A stretch of DNA of 64,000 bases, taken from Fibrobacter sp. Lineage in GTDB: Bacteria; Fibrobacterota; Fibrobacteria; Fibrobacterales; Fibrobacteraceae. The stretch is from the NCBI RefSeq assembly GCF_017545445.1, contig NZ_JAFWOM010000011.1:1-64000 (forward strand), read 5' to 3'. Below, one piece after another: positions 42,536 to 50,994 of the stretch (within the stretch, counting starts at the first letter, position 1; every line of letters starts with the position of its first letter). The position numbers and the translations under genes were made by a program. The notes under the pieces were generated by a model, which saw only the letters and a list, made by a program, of their open reading frames with translations, ran no database searches and was not told the DNA's origin.

Positions 42536-43230
42536 TGAAGAAAATATTGCTTTTTATTTTGTCCTTCGCGTGGGTTGCGTATGCCGATACTCAACGGGTT
42601 GTTTATCCGTACTTTGATGTTACTGTAGGCGGAAAGTCCATAAGTACATCGTATAAGGTCAAATCCAAGTACAATTATTATTTCGACCGTGAAAAAGATG
42701 AAATGGTTTATAATAAGGACCTTTTTTATAACGTAACATCTTTTGATGGCTTGGGTGTAGATATTGATTTTAAAGGCGGAGTTATACTTAGGGATATTCT
42801 TCCCTTCTCATTTGTTCCTTTTTTAAATGTTGGCGTATTCTATGTAAACGGTACGGAAGAGTACAAGTATTATTCCCTCGATAAGGATGAATTTCAAAGG
42901 AAATGGACGAGAGCGTACATCTCGTTGCTTTTGGGGGTGATGGTTTATCCGTTTGAATTGAACGATTCTTCATTACAGGGGGTGTTTGTAAGCATTGCGG
43001 CAGGCCCTTCTCTTATGGAGTATTCGAGTAACGGAAACCAGATGAGTAACATTGAACAAGAAACAGTTATAGTTCTTGAACTTGGCAATGTTTGGTCTGT
43101 GTCGGAGCACTATGCGATAGGGCTTAGCGGAAAAATTGCATGGGGCTTTAGCTTTGATGGCGACAATAAGGACGACGTTCCTGTAAACAGCACGGCCTTC
43201 GGCCTAGCCCTGAAGCTTGTGCGGAAATAA
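42535..43230 (+). CDS. Uncharacterised outer-membrane-type protein
   Basis: A 231-residue protein with signal peptide (LSFAWVAYADTQ) and alternating aromatic strands (GVDIDFKGGVILRDILPFSF, WTRAYISLLLGVMVYPF, GKIAWGFSFDG, AFGLALKLVRK at the end). It resembles a small beta-barrel; the partner lipoprotein gene overlaps it by 1 bp. The gene is AT-rich compared with the housekeeping genes nearby. Confidence 0.6.
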   Translation: MKKILLFILSFAWVAYADTQRVVYPYFDVTVGGKSISTSYKVKSKYNYYFDREKDEMVYNKDLFYNVTSFDGLGVDIDFKGGVILRDILPFSFVPFLNVGVFYVNGTEEYKYYSLDKDEFQRKWTRAYISLLLGVMVYPFELNDSSLQGVFVSIAAGPSLMEYSSNGNQMSNIEQETVIVLELGNVWSVSEHYAIGLSGKIAWGFSFDGDNKDDVPVNSTAFGLALKLVRK

Positions 43231-43302
43231 TAGTTTTTGAAATGTTTTTAGAGCGTGTTGTAGTCAATTTAGCCAAGTTGAAGTATGAAAATCGCAAAAA
43301 TG

Positions 43303-43518
43303 TGCTACTAAATTGCCGAAATTTTGAATTTAGTAGCATGAAATTTGAATAAAGTAACTTGTTTTGGCACGGTTTGGTGTTTGCGAATTCTTTTTTTGTG
43401 CTACTAAATCGCTGAAAAAATTATTTTAGTAGCATGATTGCAACAACTTAGCTTCCAAATATTGAATATAAAGTAAAATTCGTGCTACTAAATTGCGGAA
43501 AATCTTGTTTTAGTAGCA
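43303..43518. repeat. Three-copy 36-bp inverted-repeat array (TGCTACTAAA type)
   Basis: Copies at 43303-43338, 43399-43434 and 43483-43518, each exactly 36 bp: left arm TGCTACTAAA, 16-base centre, right arm TTTAGTAGCA, all perfect. Centres are related (TTGCCGAAATT..., TCGCTGAAAAA..., TTGCGGAAAAT...). AATAAAGT lies after copy 1 and TATAAAGT (43467-43474) 16 bases before copy 3. Start distances are 96 and 84 bp. The rest of the gap 43231-43708 is AT-rich and holds no gene. Confidence 0.95.
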
Positions 43519-43708
43519 TGTTTTGGCAAAAAATGCCCCTTGAAAACACAAAAATTGCCTTTCTTCTTGCTTTTAAACTAAAAATTTTGCATATTTAAGC
43601 AGCAGGGTTGCCTAAAAAGCGACTTCGCTCTTTATTATTATATGCAGGATGCGTCCGCTCCTCGGTTTGCTATATCGTTTGTTTTATGTGCTATTATAAG
43701 AGGGTGCG

Positions 43709-44533
43709 ATGCAATCGTTTGAACGGCTGTCTCCCGATATTTTGTTGCCTTTGTTGCAATCTCGTGCGGAGGTACTTCTCCGTGCTGTTGAATGGACTAA
43801 GAAATCTTTAAAGCGTGCTCCGCAGGGGCGTTTGAGGCTCGCGAAACGCGGAAATCAGTTTTACGGTTATCATATGACTGATGCCGATTCGCAAAAAGGT
43901 GAGTATATTCCCAAAGACAATGTCTCGCAAATGTCAAAACTTGCGCAAAAAGATTATGACGAAAAAGCACTTCGTGAAATGGAACGCGAACTTTCTTTGA
44001 TTGATGGCTTTATCGCAAAATATAGCCCTGAAGAATTGACTAGCATTTACAGTCAGATGAATGCGGAGCGCAAGTCGTTGGTTGAGCCGGTTCAGCTTTC
44101 TGATGATGAATATGCAAGGCGTTGGCTTGCCGTACCGTACAAGGGAAAAGGTTTTGATGCGGGTGCTCCTGATTTGCGGACGGCGAATGGCGAACGCGTC
44201 CGCTCAAAGTCCGAGGTGATTATCGCGGATACGCTTGGGCGTTTGGGAATCCCTTATAAATACGAATGTCCATTGAAACTCGCAGATGGCGGCCTGACCG
44301 TTTATCCTGATTTTACTTGCCTTGATTTGCGGACTCGCAAGGATGTGCTGTGGGAACATTTGGGAATGATGGACGATCCTGAGTATGCGTCGCTGGCGGT
44401 CAAAAAATTATCGTCTTACCTCCAAAGCGGCTATGTCCCTGGGAAAAATTTCATCATCTCAATGGAAAGTTCCGAAAAACCTTTGAGCCAAAACGATGTG
44501 AAAAAAATTGTAAAAGAAATCTTTTGGCATTGA
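43709..44533 (+). CDS. PD-(D/E)XK nuclease-like protein
   Basis: A 274-residue protein: N-terminal charged helical half (LREMERELSLIDGFIAKYSP) and a C-terminal nuclease-fold region with VRSKSEVIIADTLGRLGIPY (E), VYPDFTCLDLRTRKDV (PD) and WEHLGMMDD (E-x-H in place of the E-x-K). These elements match the PD-(D/E)XK superfamily of restriction-like proteins, though the K is replaced by H. A GAGGGTGCG ribosome binding site precedes the ATG. It lies 190 bp downstream of the inverted-repeat array. Specific target unknown. Confidence 0.65.
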   Translation: MQSFERLSPDILLPLLQSRAEVLLRAVEWTKKSLKRAPQGRLRLAKRGNQFYGYHMTDADSQKGEYIPKDNVSQMSKLAQKDYDEKALREMERELSLIDGFIAKYSPEELTSIYSQMNAERKSLVEPVQLSDDEYARRWLAVPYKGKGFDAGAPDLRTANGERVRSKSEVIIADTLGRLGIPYKYECPLKLADGGLTVYPDFTCLDLRTRKDVLWEHLGMMDDPEYASLAVKKLSSYLQSGYVPGKNFIISMESSEKPLSQNDVKKIVKEIFWH

Positions 44534-44564
44534 CTGCTTGTTTTGAATTTTGTTATTTATGGCC

Positions 44565-45527
44565 ATGGCAAATTTTTTTAGCAAATATCTTAGTGAACTC
44601 GCATTGATGGCTACAGCGTTGCTGTGGGCTGGTTGCGGTAACGTCGATAATGATTCGAATAATGAAAAGTCGGTAAGCAGAGCTTCGAACAGTTTCGGTG
44701 TTGCTGAAGTGTCCAAACCCGCTGAATCGCCTGATTCTACAACGTTGCCGCGTGTAACGGAAAAAGACGATTCTCTTGCGAATGAGATTTCTAAAGATTC
44801 TCTTGATGCGAACGCCCAAACAGCCGTATTGTTGGATTCCGCGAAACTGCTTGAAAAGCAGCGGACTATAGATAGCTTGATGAAAGCTTTTTTCCCGATT
44901 GAATGGAATGATGTAGAAAAAAAGAAAGACGGATATCAATATGCTCTTATGCGGAGGTTTATTTTTGCAAAAAATCGTGATTCGATTTTGAAAGCTAGAG
45001 CAGATTTGGGCTCTGTTATGTGCTATTATGGTGTTATTGCGGATAGGAATAGACCACGTCGTCTTGGCATTAATGATGGTTCTGAAGGTCGGTTTAATAA
45101 TGGTCCTGAAAACGCTTCTGTAGATGGTAGGTCTATTCTTCAATCGTTATTGGGTAATTCGAATGTGTTTCCGTCTAAATGGACTCTGAAAGTTCTTTAT
45201 GAAAATATTGAATTCGCAGACAAACGAACTCCTAATCAAGATATGCTTTTTAGAATTAAACGTGTTTTTCAACAAAGAAGTCCGGGTTTAAGGCATATAT
45301 ACAGAAAATTTGTCAAGAAAGATTCTGCTAATACATTTCAAGGAAAAATTGTTTTAAAATTGACGATTGCTGCTGATGGAAGTGTAAAAGAATCTTCAAT
45401 AAAGAAATCGACGACGGGCGTTAAAGAATTTGATGAAAATATAAGAACCGTAGTAAGTCGATGGACGTTCCCTAAGGTTAAATCAGGGACGATTGTTGTT
45501 TATGTGCCTATTCATTTTTATGAATAA
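44565..45527 (+). CDS. Lipoprotein with TonB_C-like C-terminal domain, copy 1
   Basis: A 320-residue lipoprotein: signal peptide MANFFSKYLSELALMATALL, lipobox WAGC, acidic linker (ESPDSTTLPRVTEK), a middle part, and a C-terminal TonB_C/AgmX-like domain: GKIVLKLTIAADGSVKESSI, TGVKEFDENIRTVVSRWTFP, KVKSGTIVVYVPIHF. Such domains bind peptidoglycan or transport partners in the envelope. I start at 44565 by comparison with the copy at 47254, whose N-terminus is the same. The middle (about 130-230) has diverged between the copies. Confidence 0.8.
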   Translation: MANFFSKYLSELALMATALLWAGCGNVDNDSNNEKSVSRASNSFGVAEVSKPAESPDSTTLPRVTEKDDSLANEISKDSLDANAQTAVLLDSAKLLEKQRTIDSLMKAFFPIEWNDVEKKKDGYQYALMRRFIFAKNRDSILKARADLGSVMCYYGVIADRNRPRRLGINDGSEGRFNNGPENASVDGRSILQSLLGNSNVFPSKWTLKVLYENIEFADKRTPNQDMLFRIKRVFQQRSPGLRHIYRKFVKKDSANTFQGKIVLKLTIAADGSVKESSIKKSTTGVKEFDENIRTVVSRWTFPKVKSGTIVVYVPIHFYE

Positions 45528-45573
45528 ACCATATTTTGCTGTTTAAATCATTGAAAATTTGTATTTTCTCGCT

Positions 45574-46197
45574 ATGAATAATATTCCAAAATCTCATTTG
45601 TTCTTGCTTGTATTTGTTCTCCTGACAACGCTTTGGTCTGTTATCGGAGTCAAAGATACTTACCTCACTTGGGTTCTTGAAGCGACACCCGCGATTGTCG
45701 GGCTGTTGGTTCTTGTGTTGACGTACAAAAGATTTAGGATGCCAACGTTTCTTTACGTGGTGATTGCGCTCCACATGGCGGTGCTTTTGATGGGGGCGCA
45801 TTATTCGTATGCGAATGTTCCGCTTGGATTCTGGATGCAGGATTGGTTCGGCTGGACGCGTAACAACTACGATAAAATCGGGCATTTGATGCAAGGTGTC
45901 ACGCCCGGGCTTGTGATGATTGAACTTTTGCGCCGCACGACTCCGATCAAGACAGCTGGCTGGACGGGGTTCTTGTCGGTGTGCGTGGCTGAGGCGATTT
46001 CGGCTTTGTACGAAATTATCGAATGGCTTGCATCGCTCAGCAATCCGACGGATACCGAAGCGTTTTTAGGAACGCAGGGCTACATTTGGGATACGCAGAC
46101 GGATATGTTCATGTGCCTTATCGGGGCGACCATCGCGGTTATCATTCGCTTGAAAACTCTACGTTCTTCTGCATCAAATAACTTGCCTAATCTTTAG
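45574..46197 (+). CDS. DUF2238/YjdF-like membrane protein
   Basis: A 207-residue membrane protein of about five to six helices: HLFLLVFVLLTTLWSVIGV, VGLLVLVLTYKRF, VVIALHMAVLLMGAHYSY, RNNYDKIGHLMQGVTPGLVM, TGFLSVCVAEAISALYEIIE, FMCLIGATIAVIIRLK. The GHLMQGVTPG and EIIEWLASL segments are typical of YjdF (DUF2238). Function unknown. The ATG at 45574 is used. It sits in the duplicated segment, and the second copy downstream is only a stub. Confidence 0.85.
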   Translation: MNNIPKSHLFLLVFVLLTTLWSVIGVKDTYLTWVLEATPAIVGLLVLVLTYKRFRMPTFLYVVIALHMAVLLMGAHYSYANVPLGFWMQDWFGWTRNNYDKIGHLMQGVTPGLVMIELLRRTTPIKTAGWTGFLSVCVAEAISALYEIIEWLASLSNPTDTEAFLGTQGYIWDTQTDMFMCLIGATIAVIIRLKTLRSSASNNLPNL

Positions 46198-47193
46198 TTG
46201 AATTTAATTGCTTTGAAGAATTTCTATTATGATTTGCCCGAAATGCGGAAACGCCAACTTGAAACTATTATCAAACGAAGTCAAGGCGATATAAATGGCT
46301 TTACTTTTCTTGACAAAAATGATGAGCAGGATTTAGTTAAAGATTCTGATAGGTTCATTGAGTACAAAATTGCAAGGCCGAACCGTATCGAATGTATTTT
46401 GCTAATGATTTTTTTCATCGTAGCGTTAGTGTTTGTTATGGTTGAGGTATTTTTTGTTGATGGCATGAAGTCATTGTGGCCGATTTGGTTGGTGTCAAGT
46501 GCTGTTTATGCTTTTGCTATTTATACTTTTTCTAAAACAGTTTTTGCTGTGGAATGGTTTAAGGATAAATTTATTTTGAAAACTCTCTATGGCGAAAAGG
46601 AATTCTTGTTTAATGATTTTTTCCCTTGTCGTTGCGGTGAGGCAGGAAGAGATGGTTTCGGTGTTTATCTAAAAAAGGGAATGCAGACATTTGTTCTTCG
46701 TGAAAGGGCGTTTCCAGATGTTGTGAAAATGTTATGCCGAATTTACGGATGTTCAACGGATAAAATGATCAAAGCAAAAAATGCTGAATATATAACATAC
46801 AAGCCCTTGGGATGCCGTTGTGGCATGTTAACCATTTGGGGGCAATGTATTATTGGACTTTTGTTGACTGTGCTTTGCCTTTTTATTGGAATAAATGGGA
46901 ATGTCGATTCTGATTGGTTTTGTTGCCTATGTTTGGCTATCCTTTTTTGGGTCGAAGCCTATCGCAATTCAAAGGAAATTCTTGAAATCAGATGGTTCAA
47001 TGATAAGTTTGTATTTTGCACCCGTTACGGAGAAAAAACTTTTTCGTTTGACAAATTGGGGCTGTGTAAAATGAAGTGCAATAACAATGGTTTCCGCATG
47101 TTCATTTTTAGAAAGAATGGAATATCTTTTGTTGTAGAAGAACACTATTTTCCACAAGTTGTAGAAAAGATGAACGTGCTTTATGGTCAATGA
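46198..47193 (+). CDS. Integral membrane protein of two similar halves
   Basis: 331 residues if read from a TTG start adjoining the previous stop; an ATG at 46243 gives the shorter form. The protein shows two halves, each with a pair of hydrophobic helices (IECILLMIFFIVALVFVMVE; CIIGLLLTVLCLFIGI) followed by a soluble unit (WFKDKFILKTLYGEKEFLFN and WFNDKFVFCTRYGEKTFSFD) and an R-x-FP-x-VV-x-K-M-x-x-x-YG motif (ERAFPDVVKMLCRIYG; EHYFPQVVEKMNVLYG). The internal duplication is clear. No family recognised; low GC. Confidence 0.6.
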   Translation: MNLIALKNFYYDLPEMRKRQLETIIKRSQGDINGFTFLDKNDEQDLVKDSDRFIEYKIARPNRIECILLMIFFIVALVFVMVEVFFVDGMKSLWPIWLVSSAVYAFAIYTFSKTVFAVEWFKDKFILKTLYGEKEFLFNDFFPCRCGEAGRDGFGVYLKKGMQTFVLRERAFPDVVKMLCRIYGCSTDKMIKAKNAEYITYKPLGCRCGMLTIWGQCIIGLLLTVLCLFIGINGNVDSDWFCCLCLAILFWVEAYRNSKEILEIRWFNDKFVFCTRYGEKTFSFDKLGLCKMKCNNNGFRMFIFRKNGISFVVEEHYFPQVVEKMNVLYGQ

Positions 47194-47253
47194 GTCACGT
47201 TGATTTTGATATTTTTACGATTCTATAAATAGCCTATTTTGTATAATAGGTGT

Positions 47254-48162
47254 ATGGCAAATTTCTTTAGCAAATATTTTAGTGAAATTGCATTGTTGGC
47301 TACAGCGGTGCTGTGGGCTGGTTGCAATGTCGATAATGATTCTAAAAATGAAAAGTCGGTAAGCAACGCTTCGAATAGTTTCGGTGTAGCTGAAATATCC
47401 AAACCCGCTGAATCGCCTGATTCTGCTGCGTTACAGAATGTAACGGAAAAAAGCGATTCTCTTGCGGATGTGGTTTCTGAAGATTCTCTTGATGCAAATA
47501 CGCAAACTGCCGTATTACAGGATTCTGCGAAACAACTTGAAGTGCAGCGGACCAAAGATAGCTTGATGAAGGCTTTTTTCCCGATTGAACGGACTCATAA
47601 GGAAAAAAGGAATCGGGGGCTTCGGCACGATATTGGATGCTTATTAAGGTATGACTCTTCTAAAAAAATTGAATCAGCTTGCGATTTCTTAAAAAATATT
47701 CGTACACAAGCTTTTGATTATGGTGTTGTTGCAAGATTTGGTCGTGACAACGATCGTTTTCTTAAAAATTTTCTTGATATTGTGTCTAGAGGGACTGTGA
47801 AAGTTCTTTATGAAAAGATTGAATCTGCGGATAAACGAATTCTTAATCAAGATATGCGTTCAAGAGTTGCAAATGAATTTCGACAAAGCCTCAATTTAAA
47901 TTATATATACGGAAAATTCCTGAAGAAAAATTCAGCTAATACAATTGAAGGCGAAATCACTTTGAAGCTAACGATTGCTGCGGATGGAACCGTAAAAGAA
48001 ACGTCGATAATGGAATCGACTACGGGTGTTAAAGAATTTGATGAAGAAATAAGAAACGCAGTAAGTCAATGGACATTCTCTAAGGTTAAATCTGGGAAGA
48101 TTGTTGTTTATGTTCCCATTCATTTTTCTGAAAATGACAAAACCTCGTCGCAGCCTAAATAA
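47254..48162 (+). CDS. Lipoprotein with TonB_C-like C-terminal domain, copy 2
   Basis: A 302-residue paralogue of the 44565 gene. N-terminal signal/lipobox (FFSKYFSEIALLATAVLWAG then C) and the linker are nearly identical, and the C-terminal TonB_C-like domain is kept (GEITLKLTIAADGTVKETSI, TGVKEFDEEIRNAVSQW), while the middle differs (KEKRNRGLRHDIGC). It is the second copy of a duplicated segment; a truncated DUF2238 stub follows it, matching the order at 44565-46197. Confidence 0.8.
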   Translation: MANFFSKYFSEIALLATAVLWAGCNVDNDSKNEKSVSNASNSFGVAEISKPAESPDSAALQNVTEKSDSLADVVSEDSLDANTQTAVLQDSAKQLEVQRTKDSLMKAFFPIERTHKEKRNRGLRHDIGCLLRYDSSKKIESACDFLKNIRTQAFDYGVVARFGRDNDRFLKNFLDIVSRGTVKVLYEKIESADKRILNQDMRSRVANEFRQSLNLNYIYGKFLKKNSANTIEGEITLKLTIAADGTVKETSIMESTTGVKEFDEEIRNAVSQWTFSKVKSGKIVVYVPIHFSENDKTSSQPK

Positions 48163-48173
48163 TCGAAAATTTT

Positions 48174-48228
48174 CATGTTTTTGCTTTGCTTCGTTCTTCT
48201 GACAACGATTTGGTTTGTTATCAGAGTC
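48174..48228 (+). pseudogene. Remnant of a duplicated DUF2238 gene
   Basis: CTTCTGACAACGATTTGG and TTTGTTATCAGAGTC correspond with few changes to the 5' end of the DUF2238 gene at 45574 (CTCCTGACAACGCTTTGG, TCTGTTATCGGAGTC). The copy lacks a start and is cut after about 55 bp. It shows that the duplication extended beyond the lipoprotein gene. Confidence 0.75.
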
Positions 48229-48248
48229 GCCTTAATCACTGCTAAATG

Positions 48249-49154
48249 TTATGCCCTTGGGTGTGTTTTCTTGAAGGCTTCGCGTAGGCGTTCGGCGTTG
48301 ACGTGCGTATAGACTTGCGTGGTTGAGATGTTTGAATGTCCGAGCATCTCTTTGACGCTCATGATTTCGGCACCATTTTCGAGCAAGTGCGTGGCAAAGC
48401 TGTGTCGCAGCACGTGCGGGCTTGCCTTGCCCTCCCAGCCGATGCTGCGGAGCAAGTCGTGGATGTCGTTTCGCAATGTTCGCAGTCCGAAGGGTTTGCC
48501 TTCTTCGCTCAAGAATACAAGGCCTGTTACGGTGGGAATATGCCCTGCTTGTAATTGCATTTGTTTGTAATTCGCAATGCGCTTGATAAAGCTTTCTGTA
48601 ATCGGTACGATGCGTTCTTTGTTGCCTTTGCCGAGCACGCGAACAAGCTTTGCACTTGTGTCGATACGGTCCCAGGTGAGGTTTTGGCATTCTGAGATGC
48701 GAAGTCCCGAACCGTAAATGAGTTCTAGCAAAAGACGTGCGCGGACTTGTGGCAAAGTTGGTTCTTGGGTTTCTTCGAGTTTGTCGAACTTGTTTTCGGC
48801 GAGGTCCTTTTGCCCGAGGACGTTGACGAGTCGCTTGGGGCGCTTGGGCATCGGGATGGCATCGGCGGGATTCTTGTCGAGAATTTTGGAGCGGACGAGG
48901 TATTTGCCGAAACTCTTGAGGGCGGCGAGGTGTTCGCAGATGCTTGTGGGAGCAAGCTTTTGCTTGATCTTCATATCCCACACAAAACCCTTAATGTTCA
49001 TTTCTGAGAAAGATTCGAGGGGCGCTTGAGCCGCCGTGAGCGTGGCGAGGTATTTTTCAAGCGATTTCCGGTACGTGATGACCGTCCTTTCGGAATACCT
49101 GCGCTGTGTTTGCAGGTATATCAAGAAATTTTGGATGTATTCGTCTAAAAGCAT
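48249..49154 (-). CDS. xerC: Tyrosine recombinase XerC/XerD
   Basis: A 301-residue site-specific recombinase. N-terminal core-binding domain (YIQNFLIYLQTQRRYSERTV) and catalytic domain with Arg152 (GSGLRISE), Lys176 (GKGNKERIV), His247 and Arg250 (HVLRHSFATHLL), His273 (LGHSN) and the nucleophile Tyr282 (TTQVYTHV): all six residues present. It is expected to resolve chromosome dimers at dif with its partner. The upstream region holds one of the inverted-repeat arrays (49267-49483), so these may share regulation or function. Confidence 0.92.
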   Translation of the reverse strand: MLLDEYIQNFLIYLQTQRRYSERTVITYRKSLEKYLATLTAAQAPLESFSEMNIKGFVWDMKIKQKLAPTSICEHLAALKSFGKYLVRSKILDKNPADAIPMPKRPKRLVNVLGQKDLAENKFDKLEETQEPTLPQVRARLLLELIYGSGLRISECQNLTWDRIDTSAKLVRVLGKGNKERIVPITESFIKRIANYKQMQLQAGHIPTVTGLVFLSEEGKPFGLRTLRNDIHDLLRSIGWEGKASPHVLRHSFATHLLENGAEIMSVKEMLGHSNISTTQVYTHVNAERLREAFKKTHPRA

Positions 49155-49266
49155 TGTTTTTTACGGTTTCTGTGGAGAAAAATAAACATTTTTCCGGATG
49201 AAAAACAGCTTAAATGGACGTTGTTGGTGAAAATCGAGGACGAAAAGGGCGGAAAATGCCAAATTA

Positions 49267-49483
49267 TGCTACTAAATTGGATTTTTCTAGGGGTTTGGTA
49301 TCACATTTTTGTTATAAATTAATTGAAAAATAGGACTTTGCGGCAAAATGATGTTGAAATATGCTACCAAGTATCTCAAAGAAGTGGATTTGGTAGCATC
49401 AAATTCCTTGGTAATGTCATTTTTATTTCGTATAAAGTTGAAAAAATGCTACTAAACGAAAGAAAATGGTCGGTTTGGTAGCA
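49267..49483. repeat. Three-copy 37-bp inverted-repeat array (TGCTACTAAA / TTTGGTAGCA)
   Basis: Copies at 49267-49303, 49362-49398 and 49447-49483, each 37 bp with a 17-base centre. Left arm TGCTACTAAA (TGCTACCAAG in copy 2) and right arm TTTGGTAGCA (one change in copy 1). T-G pairs in copies 1 and 3 correspond to a C-G pair in copy 2, so the stem is kept on the plus-strand RNA. TATAAAGT at 49431-49438 precedes copy 3 by 16 bases, as at 43467. Start distances are 95 and 85 bp. The gap 49155-49602 holds no gene. Confidence 0.93.
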
Positions 49484-49602
49484 TTTTTGGGTAAAAATAA
49501 GCCTAAGGGCTCGCAAATTCTAGGTCTTATGCGTTTTTGGACGAAATACGTTTATTTTGGGGAGTCTGCCGAGAGAAAAAAATCTATTTTAGTGGTCACC
49601 AA

Positions 49603-50994
49603 ATGTCTTTTTTGAAGAATTTTAATTTTTTTCGGATTTTTTTCGTTGCTTCTGCGTTTGCGACGGTGGCTTATGCTGCTGACCGCGTTGTGGGGGCGAA
49701 TGCGACTCTTGATACTGAACCGGGGGCGCGTTCTGCGGCTTTGGGGTCGGCGACTTTAGCGGTCGAAGGCGATTATCTGGGCCTTTCGACGAATGCGTAC
49801 CAGCTTTCGCAGGCGAAGTACATGTGGGCTTCGTTTTCGCATACGGCTTATTATGAAGATACCAAGTACGATTATGCGTCGATGGTGATTCCGCTTTTTA
49901 ACAACCAAGGCCTTGGCGTTTCGTTCGCTAGGTTCGGTGCTGACGATATTCCTGACATCAAGGATGGTGAGCCGCTGCCCGAAGGTTCCAATTACAACAC
50001 GCTTTCTTATGCAGACTGGGTGTTTTCTGTGGCGTGGGGCCGTCGCTTTTTAGACCGTTTGGACCTTGGACTTGCGTTCCATGTGCTGTATCGTGATATG
50101 GACCAGAGCGGTTGGGGGTTCCGTGGCGATGCGAGTGCGCGTTACCAGATTAAAGACGATTTTTACGTGGCGGGCCTCTTGAAAGGCTGGACCTCGTCGG
50201 CTGCATCCTGGGATTCTGGCGAATTTGAATATTCTGCTCCTGAATTTTACCTCGCGTTGAGCTATGGGCTGCCTGTGGCGTACCTCTATGGCAAGTTCAA
50301 TTTCTACTGGCAGAGCGCAGGACTTTTCCATCACGATCACAGGGATTTGGATTTTGATGAAGATACGCATGGTGGCGAGCGCATTTGGGAAGATCCTTTG
50401 GATTGGCTGTCTGGCGGTCGCGGTGGTGTCGAGTTTGCGTTTGACTTTGGACTCAAGTTGCGGGTCGGCCTTAGCAGCTTTACGACGTTCAAAAGCGTGA
50501 CGGCGGGTGCCGGTCTTACGATTATGAATTTCCTCGTCGTGGATTATGCGTTTGAATCGCATCCGGTGTTTTCTCCGGTACACCGCGTGAGCATTAGCTT
50601 TAGCCCGTACCTCTTTGGCCACAAGCCGAGAGAGAAGAGTCACCTGAGTCCGACTGCTGCATCGAAGAAACTTGTGACGGAGGACACAGAGGAATATGCG
50701 GTTGAAGAATCTGTAGTGGAAACGGTTCAAGAACAACCTGTGTCTGAGGCTGCTTCGCAAACGAAATCGGCTGTTGGTTCGACTCCGACGACGGCTCCTG
50801 CAACGGAACCTGCGAACGCTACACCTGCTGCTCCGGCTTCTGCGGAACCTACGACTCAAGTTTCTGCTCCGACCTCGTCTGCAACATCGGAACCGGCAGC
50901 TCCCGTCGAAAATCGCGCCGCTCCGGCATCGTCTGTAACGACACCGGCTCCCGCAAAGCCGATTATCGAAACCGACGACGAAATATTGGAATAG
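49603..50994 (+). CDS. PorV/PorQ-like outer-membrane beta-barrel protein with disordered C-terminus
   Basis: A 463-residue protein: signal peptide (AFATVAYAADR), then a PorV/PorQ-type (UPF0164) barrel starting PGARSAALGSATLAVEGDYL and ending near VHRVSISFSPYLFGHK, then a long disordered Pro/Ala/Thr/Glu-rich tail (about residue 350 on). PorV-type proteins help type IX secretion substrates cross or anchor at the outer membrane. I start at 49603; the upstream in-frame extension is unsupported. Fits the GH10 protein with a type IX-like tail elsewhere in the window. Confidence 0.72.
   Translation: MSFLKNFNFFRIFFVASAFATVAYAADRVVGANATLDTEPGARSAALGSATLAVEGDYLGLSTNAYQLSQAKYMWASFSHTAYYEDTKYDYASMVIPLFNNQGLGVSFARFGADDIPDIKDGEPLPEGSNYNTLSYADWVFSVAWGRRFLDRLDLGLAFHVLYRDMDQSGWGFRGDASARYQIKDDFYVAGLLKGWTSSAASWDSGEFEYSAPEFYLALSYGLPVAYLYGKFNFYWQSAGLFHHDHRDLDFDEDTHGGERIWEDPLDWLSGGRGGVEFAFDFGLKLRVGLSSFTTFKSVTAGAGLTIMNFLVVDYAFESHPVFSPVHRVSISFSPYLFGHKPREKSHLSPTAASKKLVTEDTEEYAVEESVVETVQEQPVSEAASQTKSAVGSTPTTAPATEPANATPAAPASAEPTTQVSAPTSSATSEPAAPVENRAAPASSVTTPAPAKPIIETDDEILE

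Noticed and set aside
43303..43518. CRISPR array (36-bp repeats with regular spacing)
   Set aside because: Only the outer 10 bases of each 36-bp unit are conserved; the centres differ, spacers are 60 and 48 bp and there are just three units with no cas genes nearby.
43231..43708. Integron-type attC sites in the palindrome arrays
   Set aside because: No GTTRRRY core and no integron integrase; the XerC-type gene is a standard chromosomal form.
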